Below are positions 53,405-64,000 of a stretch of 64,000 bases of DNA, piece after piece. Under the pieces are notes generated by a model, which saw nothing but the letters and a program-made list of their open reading frames with translations, was not told the DNA's origin and did not search any database. Positions within the stretch are counted from its first letter, which is position 1; the number at the start of each line of letters is the position of its first letter. Position numbers and translations under genes: made by a program. Origin of the DNA: Halisarca cf. caerulea (taxonomy: Eukaryota > Porifera > Demospongiae > Chondrillida > Halisarcidae); assembly GCA_963170055.1 (NCBI GenBank), contig CAUJGJ010000083.1, positions 1,554,101-1,618,100 of the forward strand. The letters run 5' to 3'.

Positions 53405-56218
53405 CATAAGATATTAACAACTTTGGAAATATTATTCGTAAGATTATTTTAAATTTTGATAAGTTAACATTTTCAAAAGACATTCGAACACTTTGCAAAT
53501 GTGTAATTTGCACAAAATAAAAGTTACTAAGTTCATTTCATAAGATATTAACAACTTTGGAAATTTTATTTCAAAGACATTTTTAAATTTTGCAAAGTTA
53601 ACATTTTCAAAAGACATTCGAACACTTTGCAAATGTGTAATTTGCACAAAATAAAAGTTACTAAGTTCATTTCATAAGATATTAACAACTTTGGAAATTT
53701 TATTTCAAAGACATTTTTAAATTTTGCAAAGTTAACATTTTCAAAAGACATTCGAACACTTTGCAAATGTGTAATTTGCACAAAATAAAAGTTACTAAGT
53801 TCATTTCATAAGATATTAACAACTTTGGAAATATTATTCGTAAGATTATTTTAAATTTTGATAAGTTAACATTTTCAAAAGACATTCGAACACTTTGCAA
53901 ATGTGTAATTTGCACAAAATAAAAGTTACTAAGTTCATTTCATAAGATATTAACAACTTTGGAAATTTTATTTCAAAGACATTTTTAAATTTTGCAAAGT
54001 TAACATTTTCAAAAGACATTCGAACACTTTGCAAATGTGTAATTTGCACAAAATAAAAGTTACTAAGTTCATTTCATAAGATATTAACAACTTTGGAAAT
54101 TTTATTTCAAAGACATTTTTAAATTTTGCAAAGTTAACATTTTCAAAAGACATTCGAACACTTTGCAAATGTGTAATTTGCACAAAATAAAAGTTACTAA
54201 GTTCATTTCATAAGATATTAACAACTTTGGAAATATTATTCGTAAGATTATTTTAAATTTTGATAAGTTAACATTTTCAAAAGACATTCGAACACTTTGC
54301 AAATGTGTAATTTGCACAAAATAAAAGTTACTAAGTTCATTTCATAAGATATTAACAACTTTGGAAATATTATTCGTAAGATTATTTTAAATTTTGATAA
54401 GTTAACATTTTCAAAAGACATTCGAACACTTTGCAAATGTGTAATTTGCACAAAATAAAAGTTACTAAGTTCATTTCATAAGATATTAACAACTTTGGAA
54501 ATTTTATTTCAAAGACATTTTTAAATTTTGCAAAGTTAACATTTTCAAAAGACATTCGAACACTTTGCAAATGTGTAATTTGCACAAAATAAAAGTTACT
54601 AAGTTCATTTCATAAGATATTAACAACTTTGGAAATTTTATTTCAAAGACATTTTTAAATTTTGCAAAGTTAACATTTTCAAAAGACATTCGAACACTTT
54701 GCAAATGTGTAATTTGCACAAAATAAAAGTTACTAAGTTCATTTCATAAGATATTAACAACTTTGGAAATATTATTCGTAAGATTATTTTAAATTTTGAT
54801 AAGTTAACATTTTCAAAAGACATTCGAACACTTTGCAAATGTGTAATTTGCACAAAATAAAAGTTACTAAGTTCATTTCATAAGATATTAACAACTTTGG
54901 AAATTTTATTTCAAAGACATTTTTAAATTTTGCAAAGTTAACATTTTCAAAAGACATTCGAACACTTTGCAAATGTGTAATTTGCACAAAATAAAAGTTA
55001 CTAAGTTCATTTCATAAGATATTAACAACTTTGGAAATTTTATTTCAAAGACATTTTTAAATTTTGCAAAGTTAACATTTTCAAAAGACATTCGAACACT
55101 TTGCAAATGTGTAATTTGCACAAAATAAAAGTTACTAAGTTCATTTCATAAGATATTAACAACTTTGGAAATATTATTCGTAAGATTATTTTAAATTTTG
55201 ATAAGTTAACATTTTCAAAAGACATTCGAACACTTTGCAAATGTGTAATTTGCACAAAATAAAAGTTACTAAGTTCATTTCATAAGATATTAACAACTTT
55301 GGAAATTTTATTTCAAAGACATTTTTAAATTTTGCAAAGTTAACATTTTCAAAAGACATTCGAACACTTTGCAAATGTGTAATTTGCACAAAATAAAAGT
55401 TACTAAGTTCATTTCATAAGATATTAACAACTTTGGAAATTTTATTTCAAAGACATTTTTAAATTTTGCAAAGTTAACATTTTCAAAAGACATTCGAACA
55501 CTTTGCAAATGTGTAATTTGCACAAAATAAAAGTTACTAAGTTCATTTCATAAGATATTAACAACTTTGGAAATTTTATTTCAAAGCCATTTTTAAATTT
55601 TGCAAAGTTAACATTTTCAAAAGACATTCGAACACTTTGCAAATGTGTAATTTGCACAAAATAAAAGTTACTAAGTTCATTTCATAAGATATTAACAACT
55701 TTGGAAATATTATTCGTAAGATTATTTTAAATTTTGATAAGTTAACATTTTCAAAAGACATTCGAACACTTTGCAAATGTGTAATTTGCACAAAATAAAA
55801 GTTACTAAGTTCATTTCATAAGATATTAACAACTTTGGAAATTTTATTTCAAAGACATTTTTAAATTTTGCAAAGTTAACATTTTCAAAAGACATTCGAA
55901 CACTTTGCAAATGTGTAATTTGCACAAAATAAAAGTTACTAAGTTCATTTCATAAGATATTAACAACTTTGGAAATTTTATTTCAAAGACATTTTTAAAT
56001 TTTGCAAAGTTAACATTTTCAAAAGACATTCGAACACTTTGCAAATGTGTAATTTGCATAAAATAAAAGTTACTAAGTTCATTTCATAAGATATTAACAA
56101 CTTTGGAAATTTTATTTCAAAGACATTTTTAAATTTTGCAAAGTTAACATTTTCAAAAGACATTCGAACACTTTGCAAATGTGTAATTTGCACAAAATAA
56201 AAGTTACTAAGTTCATTT
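53405..56218. repeat. Trimer HOR Q-P-P (402 bp) and its tail
   Basis: Q-P-P units start at 53405, 53807, 54343 and 54745, interrupted by one extra Q at 54209. From 55147 the order is Q-P-P-P39-Q-P-P109-P. This is the highest Q density in the right half. Confidence 0.87.
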
Positions 56219-56620
56219 CATAAGATATTAACAACTTTGGAAATATTATTCGTAAGATTATTTTAAATTTCTATAAGTTAACATTTTCAAAAGACATTCG
56301 AACACTTTGCAAATGTGTAATTTGCACAAAATAAAAGTTACTAAGTTCATTTCATAAGATATTAACAACTTTGGAAATTTTATTTCAAAGACATTTTTAA
56401 ATTTTGCAAAGTTAACATTTTCAAAAGACATTCGAACACTTTGCAAATGTGTAATTTGCACAAAATAAAAGTTACTAAGTTCATTTCATAAGATATTAAC
56501 AACTTTGGAAATTTTATTTCAAAGACATTTTTAAATTTTGGAAAGTTAACATTTTCAAAAGACATTCGAACACTTTGCAAATGTGTAATTTGCACAAAAT
56601 AAAAGTTACTAAGTTCATTT

Positions 56621-56753
56621 CATAAGATATTAACAACTTTGGAAATTTTATTTCAAAGACATTTTTAATTTTGCAAAGTTAACATTTTCAAAAGACATTC
56701 GAACACTTTGCAAATGTGTAATTTGCACAAAATAAAAGTTACTAAGTTCATTT
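56621..56753 (+). repeat. 133-bp P monomer (one a lost from 47-49), copy 1
   Basis: ATTTTTAAATTTT becomes ATTTTTAATTTT. This is distinct from the P133 of block I, where the lost base is in 88-90. It lies in unit 1 of the Q* block. Confidence 0.9.
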
Positions 56754-57825
56754 CATAAGATATTAACAACTTTGGAAATTTTATTTCAAAGCCATTTTTA
56801 AATTTTGCAAAGTTAACATTTTCAAAAGACATTCGAACACTTTGCAAATGTGTAATTTGCACAAAATAAAAGTTACTAAGTTCATTTCATAAGATATTAA
56901 CAACTTTGGAAATATTATTCGTAAGATTATTTTAAATTTTGATAAGTTAACATTTTCAAAAGACATTCGAACACTTTGCAAATGTGTAATTTGCACAAAA
57001 TAAAAGTTACTAAGTTCATTTCATAAGATATTAACAACTTTGGAAATTTTATTTCAAAGACATTTTTAAATTTTGCAAAGTTAACATTTTCAAAAGACAT
57101 TCGAACACTTTGCAAATGTGTAATTTGCACAAAATAAAAGTTACTAAGTTCATTTCATAAGATATTAACAACTTTGGAAATTTTATTTCAAAGACATTTT
57201 TAAATTTTGCAAAGTTAACATTTTCAAAAGACATTCGAACACTTTGCAAATGTGTAATTTGCATAAAATAAAAGTTACTAAGTTCATTTCATAAGATATT
57301 AACAACTTTGGAAATTTTATTTCAAAGACATTTTTAAATTTTGCAAAGTTAACATTTTCAAAAGACATTCGAACACTTTGCAAATGTGTAATTTGCACAA
57401 AATAAAAGTTACTAAGTTCATTTCATAAGATATTAACAACTTTGGAAATATTATTCGTAAGATTATTTTAAATTTCTATAAGTTAACATTTTCAAAAGAC
57501 ATTCGAACACTTTGCAAATGTGTAATTTGCACAAAATAAAAGTTACTAAGTTCATTTCATAAGATATTAACAACTTTGGAAATTTTATTTCAAAGACATT
57601 TTTAAATTTTGCAAAGTTAACATTTTCAAAAGACATTCGAACACTTTGCAAATGTGTAATTTGCACAAAATAAAAGTTACTAAGTTCATTTCATAAGATA
57701 TTAACAACTTTGGAAATTATATTTCAAAGACATTTTTAAATTTTGGAAAGTTAACATTTTCAAAAGACATTCGAACACTTTGCAAATGTGTAATTTGCAC
57801 AAAATAAAAGTTACTAAGTTCATTT

Positions 57826-57958
57826 CATAAGATATTAACAACTTTGGAAATTTTATTTCAAAGACATTTTTAATTTTGCAAAGTTAACATTTTCAAAAGA
57901 CATTCGAACATTTTGCAAATGTGTAATTTGCATAAAATAAAAGTTACTAAGTTCATTT
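57826..57958 (+). repeat. 133-bp P monomer (one a lost from 47-49), copy 2
   Basis: Same one-base loss as 56621, exactly 1205 bp on. It also has t109 and a private c-to-t change (acattttgc), so it is a diverged duplicate. Confidence 0.9.
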
Positions 57959-58762
57959 CATAAGATATTAACAACTTTGGAAATTTTATTTCAAAGACAT
58001 TTTTAAATTTTGCAAAGTTAACATTTTCAAAAGACATTCGAACACTTTGCAAATGTGTAATTTGCACAAAATAAAAGTTACTAAGTTCATTTCATAAGAT
58101 ATTAACAACTTTGGAAATATTATTCGTAAGATTATTTTAAATTTTGATAAGTTAACATTTTCAAAAGACATTCGAACACTTTGCAAATGTGTAATTTGCA
58201 CAAAATAAAAGTTACTAAGTTCATTTCATAAGATATTAACAACTTTGGAAATTTTATTTCAAAGACATTTTTAAATTTTGCAAAGTTAACATTTTCAAAA
58301 GACATTCGAACACTTTGCAAATGTGTAATTTGCACAAAATAAAAGTTACTAAGTTCATTTCATAAGATATTAACAACTTTGGAAATATTATTCGTAAGAT
58401 TATTTTAAATTTTGATAAGTTAACATTTTCAAAAGACATTCGAACACTTTGCAAATGTGTAATTTGCACAAAATAAAAGTTACTAAGTTCATTTCATAAG
58501 ATATTAACAACTTTGGAAATTTTATTTCAAAGACATTTTTAAATTTTGCAAAGTTAACATTTTCAAAAGACATTCGAACACTTTGCAAATGTGTAATTTG
58601 CATAAAATAAAAGTTACTAAGTTCATTTCATAAGATATTAACAACTTTGGAAATTTTATTTCAAAGACATTTTTAAATTTTGCAAAGTTAACATTTTCAA
58701 AAGACATTCGAACACTTTGCAAATGTGTAATTTGCACAAAATAAAAGTTACTAAGTTCATTT

Positions 58763-61700
58763 CATAAGATATTAACAACTTTGGAAATATTATTCGTAAG
58801 ATTATTTTAAATTTCTATAAGTTAACATTTTCAAAAGACATTCGAACACTTTGCAAATGTGTAATTTGCACAAAATAAAAGTTACTAAGTTCATTTCATA
58901 AGATATTAACAACTTTGGAAATTTTATTTCAAAGACATTTTTAAATTTTGCAAAGTTAACATTTTCAAAAGACATTCGAACACTTTGCAAATGTGTAATT
59001 TGCACAAAATAAAAGTTACTAAGTTCATTTCATAAGATATTAACAACTTTGGAAATTTTATTTCAAAGACATTTTTAAATTTTGGAAAGTTAACATTTTC
59101 AAAAGACATTCGAACACTTTGCAAATGTGTAATTTGCACAAAATAAAAGTTACTAAGTTCATTTCATAAGATATTAACAACTTTGGAAATTTTATTTCAA
59201 AGACATTTTTAAATTTTGCAAAGTTAACATTTTCAAAAGACATTCGAACACTTTGCAAATGTGTAATTTGCATAAAATAAAAGTTACTAAGTTCATTTCA
59301 TAAGATATTAACAACTTTGGAAATTTTATTTCAAAGACATTTTTAAATTTTGCAAAGTTAACATTTTCAAAAGACATTCGAACACTTTGCAAATGTGTAA
59401 TTTGCACAAAATAAAAGTTACTAAGTTCATTTCATAAGATATTAACAACTTTGGAAATATTATTCGTAAGATTATTTTAAATTTTGATAAGTTAACATTT
59501 TCAAAAGACATTCGAACACTTTGCAAATGTGTAATTTGCACAAAATAAAAGTTACTAAGTTCATTTCATAAGATATTAACAACTTTGGAAATTTTATTTC
59601 AAAGACATTTTTAAATTTTGCAAAGTTAACATTTTCAAAAGACATTCGAACACTTTGCAAATGTGTAATTTGCACAAAATAAAAGTTACTAAGTTCATTT
59701 CATAAGATATTAACAACTTTGGAAATTTTATTTCAAAGACATTTTTAAATTTTGCAAAGTTAACATTTTCAAAAGACATTCGAACACTTTGCAAATGTGT
59801 AATTTGCACAAAATAAAAGTTACTAAGTTCATTTCATAAGATATTAACAACTTTGGAAATTTTATTTCAAAGACATTTTTAAATTTTGCAAAGTTAACAT
59901 TTTCAAAAGACATTCGAACACTTTGCAAATGTGTAATTTGCACAAAATAAAAGTTACTAAGTTCATTTCATAAGATATTAACAACTTTGGAAATTTTATT
60001 TCAAAGACATTTTTAAATTTTGCAAAGTTAACATTTTCAAAAGACATTCGAACACTTTGCAAATGTGTAATTTGCACAAAATAAAAGTTACTAAGTTCAT
60101 TTCATAAGATATTAACAACTTTGGAAATATTATTCGTAAGATTATTTTAAATTTTGATAAGTTAACATTTTCAAAAGACATTCGAACACTTTGCAAATGT
60201 GTAATTTGCACAAAATAAAAGTTACTAAGTTCATTTCATAAGATATTAACAACTTTGGAAATTTTATTTCAAAGACATTTTTAAATTTTGCAAAGTTAAC
60301 ATTTTCAAAAGACATTCGAACACTTTGCAAATGTGTAATTTGCACAAAATAAAAGTTACTAAGTTCATTTCATAAGATATTAACAACTTTGGAAATTTTA
60401 TTTCAAAGACATTTTTAAATTTTGGAAAGTTAACATTTTCAAAAGACATTCGAACACTTTGCAAATGTGTAATTTGCACAAAATAAAAGTTACTAAGTTC
60501 ATTTCATAAGATATTAACAACTTTGGAAATTTTATTTCAAAGACATTTTTAAATTTTGCAAAGTTAACATTTTCAAAAGACATTCGAACACTTTGCAAAT
60601 GTGTAATTTGCATAAAATAAAAGTTACTAAGTTCATTTCATAAGATATTAACAACTTTGGAAATTTTATTTCAAAGACATTTTTAAATTTTGCAAAGTTA
60701 ACATTTTCAAAAGACATTCGAACACTTTGCAAATGTGTAATTTGCACAAAATAAAAGTTACTAAGTTCATTTCATAAGATATTAACAACTTTGGAAATAT
60801 TATTCGTAAGATTATTTTAAATTTTGATAAGTTAACATTTTCAAAAGACATTCGAACACTTTGCAAATGTGTAATTTGCACAAAATAAAAGTTACTAAGT
60901 TCATTTCATAAGATATTAACAACTTTGGAAATTTTATTTCAAAGACATTTTTAAATTTTGCAAAGTTAACATTTTCAAAAGACATTCGAACACTTTGCAA
61001 ATGTGTAATTTGCACAAAATAAAAGTTACTAAGTTCATTTCATAAGATATTAACAACTTTGGAAATTTTATTTCAAAGACATTTTTAAATTTTGCAAAGT
61101 TAACATTTTCAAAAGACATTCGAACACTTTGCAAATGTGTAATTTGCACAAAATAAAAGTTACTAAGTTCATTTCATAAGATATTAACAACTTTGGAAAT
61201 TTTATTTCAAAGACATTTTTAAATTTTGCAAAGTTAACATTTTCAAAAGACATTCGAACACTTTGCAAATGTGTAATTTGCACAAAATAAAAGTTACTAA
61301 GTTCATTTCATAAGATATTAACAACTTTGGAAATTTTATTTCAAAGACATTTTTAAATTTTGCAAAGTTAACATTTTCAAAAGACATTCGAACACTTTGC
61401 AAATGTGTAATTTGCACAAAATAAAAGTTACTAAGTTCATTTCATAAGATATTAACAACTTTGGAAATATTATTCGTAAGATTATTTTAAATTTTGATAA
61501 GTTAACATTTTCAAAAGACATTCGAACACTTTGCAAATGTGTAATTTGCACAAAATAAAAGTTACTAAGTTCATTTCATAAGATATTAACAACTTTGGAA
61601 ATTTTATTTCAAAGACATTTTTAAATTTTGCAAAGTTAACATTTTCAAAAGACATTCGAACACTTTGCAAATGTGTAATTTGCACAAAATAAAAGTTACT

Positions 61701-62112
61701 AAGTTCATTTCATAAGATATTAACAACTTTGGAAATTTTATTTCAAAGACATTTTTAAATTTTGCAAAGTTAACATTTTCAAAAGACATTCGAACACTTT
61801 GCAAATGTGTAATTTGCACAAAATAAAAGTTACTAAGTTCATTTCATAAGATATTAACAACTTTGGAAATTTTATTTCAAAGACATTTTTAAATTTTGCA
61901 AAGTTAACATTTTCAAAAGACATTCGAACACTTTGCAAATGTGTAATTTGCACAAAATAAAAGTTACTAAGTTCATTTCATAAGATATTAACAACTTTGG
62001 AAATTTTATTTCAAAGACATTTTTAAATTTTGCAAAGTTAACATTTTCAAAAGACATTCGAACACTTTGCAAATGTGTAATTTGCACAAAATAAAAGTTA
62101 CTAAGTTCATTT
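58763..62112. repeat. 5-mer HOR (670 bp), five tandem copies
   Basis: Q starts at 58763, 59433, 60103, 60773 and 61443, each 670 bp apart. The first and third units are Q-P-P55-P109-P (the first with the 53-54 marker in its Q), and the others Q-P-P-P-P. The two unit types alternate at first, as though a 1340-bp 10-mer were forming. Private mutations are nearly absent. Confidence 0.9.
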
Positions 62113-64000
62113 CATAAGATATTAACAACTTTGGAAATATTATTCGTAAGATTATTTTAAATTTTGATAAGTTAACATTTTCAAAAGACATTCGAACACT
62201 TTGCAAATGTGTAATTTGCACAAAATAAAAGTTACTAAGTTCATTTCATAAGATATTAACAACTTTGGAAATTTTATTTCAAAGACATTTTTAAATTTTG
62301 CAAAGTTAACATTTTCAAAAGACATTCGAACACTTTGCAAATGTGTAATTTGCACAAAATAAAAGTTACTAAGTTCATTTCATAAGATATTAACAACTTT
62401 GGAAATTTTATTTCAAAGACATTTTTAAATTTTGCAAAGTTAACATTTTCAAAAGACATTCGAACACTTTGCAAATGTGTAATTTGCACAAAATAAAAGT
62501 TACTAAGTTCATTTCATAAGATATTAACAACTTTGGAAATTTTATTTCAAAGACATTTTTAAATTTTGCAAAGTTAACATTTTCAAAAGACATTCGAACA
62601 CTTTGCAAATGTGTAATTTGCACAAAATAAAAGTTACTAAGTTCATTTCATAAGATATTAACAACTTTGGAAATATTATTCGTAAGATTATTTTAAATTT
62701 TGATAAGTTAACATTTTCAAAAGACATTCGAACACTTTGCAAATGTGTAATTTGCACAAAATAAAAGTTACTAAGTTCATTTCATAAGATATTAACAACT
62801 TTGGAAATTTTATTTCAAAGACATTTTTAAATTTTGCAAAGTTAACATTTTCAAAAGACATTCGAACACTTTGCAAATGTGTAATTTGCACAAAATAAAA
62901 GTTACTAAGTTCATTTCATAAGATATTAACAACTTTGGAAATATTATTCGTAAGATTATTTTAAATTTTGATAAGTTAACATTTTCAAAAGACATTCGAA
63001 CACTTTGCAAATGTGTAATTTGCACAAAATAAAAGTTACTAAGTTCATTTCATAAGATATTAACAACTTTGGAAATTTTATTTCAAAGACATTTTTAAAT
63101 TTTGCAAAGTTAACATTTTCAAAAGACATTCGAACACTTTGCAAATGTGTAATTTGCACAAAATAAAAGTTACTAAGTTCATTTCATAAGATATTAACAA
63201 CTTTGGAAATTTTATTTCAAAGACATTTTTAAATTTTGCAAAGTTAACATTTTCAAAAGACATTCGAACACTTTGCAAATGTGTAATTTGCACAAAATAA
63301 AAGTTACTAAGTTCATTTCATAAGATATTAACAACTTTGGAAATTTTATTTCAAAGACATTTTTAAATTTTGCAAAGTTAACATTTTCAAAAGACATTCG
63401 AACACTTTGCAAATGTGTAATTTGCACAAAATAAAAGTTACTAAGTTCATTTCATAAGATATTAACAACTTTGGAAATATTATTCGTAAGATTATTTTAA
63501 ATTTTGATAAGTTAACATTTTCAAAAGACATTCGAACACTTTGCAAATGTGTAATTTGCACAAAATAAAAGTTACTAAGTTCATTTCATAAGATATTAAC
63601 AACTTTGGAAATTTTATTTCAAAGACATTTTTAAATTTTGCAAAGTTAACATTTTCAAAAGACATTCGAACACTTTGCAAATGTGTAATTTGCACAAAAT
63701 AAAAGTTACTAAGTTCATTTCATAAGATATTAACAACTTTGGAAATTTTATTTCAAAGACATTTTTAAATTTTGCAAAGTTAACATTTTCAAAAGACATT
63801 CGAACACTTTGCAAATGTGTAATTTGCACAAAATAAAAGTTACTAAGTTCATTTCATAAGATATTAACAACTTTGGAAATTTTATTTCAAAGACATTTTT
63901 AAATTTTGCAAAGTTAACATTTTCAAAAGACATTCGAACACTTTGCAAATGTGTAATTTGCACAAAATAAAAGTTACTAAGTTCATTTCATAAGATATTA
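62113..64000. repeat. Uniform terminal stretch, Q-(P)n
   Basis: Order: Q-P-P-P (62113), Q-P (62649), Q-P-P-P (62917), Q-P-P-P (63453), then 12 bases of the next monomer. No secondary markers were seen. The array clearly continues beyond the window. Confidence 0.9.

Larger units (their letters stand above)
56219..58762. repeat. 9- to 10-mer units opened by Q with altered 53-54
   Basis: Q monomers reading ttctataag instead of tttgataag (53 t to c, 54 g to t) start at 56219, 57424 and 58763, spaced 1205 and 1339 bp. Unit 1: Q*-P-P55-P(133 bp)-P39-Q-P-P109-P. Unit 2: Q*-P-P55(ttata)-P109(133 bp)-P-Q-P-Q-P109-P. The marker is absent elsewhere. Confidence 0.87.
1..64000. repeat. Satellite DNA array, 134-bp monomer, 478 copies head to tail
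   Basis: The same unit recurs every 134 bp from the first base to the last. Taking the unit to begin CATAAGATAT, I traced each start through the window and counted 478 complete copies plus 12 bases; the length variants found (eight plus two of 133 bp, fifteen of 132 bp, two of 122 bp) account for the total exactly. All copies share one orientation. The consensus has 54 A, 49 T and 31 G+C. No stretch is left over for a gene, transposon or unique spacer. Seen directly: the periodicity, orientation and variants. Known: long uniform arrays with HORs are characteristic of eukaryotic centromeric or heterochromatic satellites. Inferred: this is such an array. The family and host are not recognised. 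Confidence 0.98.

Noticed and set aside
1..64000. Hundreds of minus-strand open frames of about 62-77 codons, one per monomer
   Set aside because: They begin at a GTG inside the repeat and run through one monomer in one frame and part of the next in another, because 134 is not a multiple of three, until a stop recurs. They overlap one another at every period and have no distinct start signals or homology that I recognise. They are products of the repeat, not genes.
1..64000. CRISPR array
   Set aside because: Repeats are regular, but there are no unique spacers: the whole 134 bp recurs, no cas genes are present, and the unit is far longer than a CRISPR repeat.
1..64000. Human-type alpha satellite or a known plant centromere repeat
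   Set aside because: The unit is 134 bp, not about 171 or 178-180 bp, and the base sequence does not match the families I know. Short shared words such as TTTGGAAA are not enough.
1..64000. Assembly artefact (a false expansion of a short array)
   Set aside because: Marker variants form consistent, nested patterns with unique private mutations, which a looping assembler would not create. Collapse or miscount within identical runs, such as 8545-9750 or 60773-62112, cannot be excluded without reads.

Overview
The whole window is one uninterrupted tandem array of an AT-rich satellite repeat. I see no gene, RNA gene, transposon, CRISPR array or unique sequence. The basic unit is 134 bp (31 G+C in the consensus, about 23%). 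With the unit phased to begin CATAAGATAT, the window holds 478 complete monomers plus 12 bases of a 479th. The arithmetic closes exactly. 478 x 134 is 64052. The length variants I found (ten of 133 bp, fifteen of 132 bp, two of 122 bp) remove 64 bases in total, leaving 63988, so nothing else is inserted or lost. Every monomer lies head to tail in the same orientation.

The array is typical of a eukaryotic satellite block (centromeric, pericentromeric or other heterochromatin). It looks like it came from a long-read assembly able to cross tens of kilobases of near-identical repeat. Nothing in it tells plant from animal from other eukaryote, and I do not recognise the family. The monomer has no CENP-B box. 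It does carry a 7-bp-arm dyad at positions 90-108, and its only CpG (type P) lies inside TTCGAA at 79-84.

Two monomer classes alternate. Type P (about 357 copies) and type Q (about 117 copies) differ at nine positions, all between monomer positions 27 and 56; four more copies are P/Q chimeras. The other roughly 100 bp are almost invariant. I name secondary variants by position: P39 (a to c), P55 (c to g), P59 (59-60 gt to aa), P85 (c to a), P109 (c to t), P132 (2-bp deletion near 35-37), P133 (loss of one t in 88-90 plus 93 a to t), Q27t (Q with t at 27), Q64 (64-65 ca to at).

These markers show regional higher-order repeats (HORs). 1-5486: Q27t-(P)n-Q64-P133 units with n from 0 to 4. 5487-8410: a diverged, twice-repeated block with chimeras and 12-bp deletions. 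8411-10688: a long P run. 10689-17650: P85-Q linked units with three P132 anchors. 17651-26622: P39 and P59 units, including a 3.48-kb duplication. 26623-32384: simple P/Q units, with P85 returning at 28901. 32385-37600: a 7-mer (936 bp) marked P109-P132 and derivatives. 37601-47508: a 12-mer (1606 bp) built on a 668-bp module. 47509-50992: a 9-mer (1206 bp). 50993-56218: 3- to 5-mers. 56219-58762: 9- to 10-mers marked by a Q with altered 53-54. 58763-64000: a very uniform Q-P-P-P-P 5-mer (670 bp).

The most informative content is this layered record of unequal exchange: shuffled modules, whole-monomer gains and losses, and hybrid monomers with identifiable parents. I found no sign of a coding system. 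The short open frames on the minus strand are by-products of the 134-bp period.
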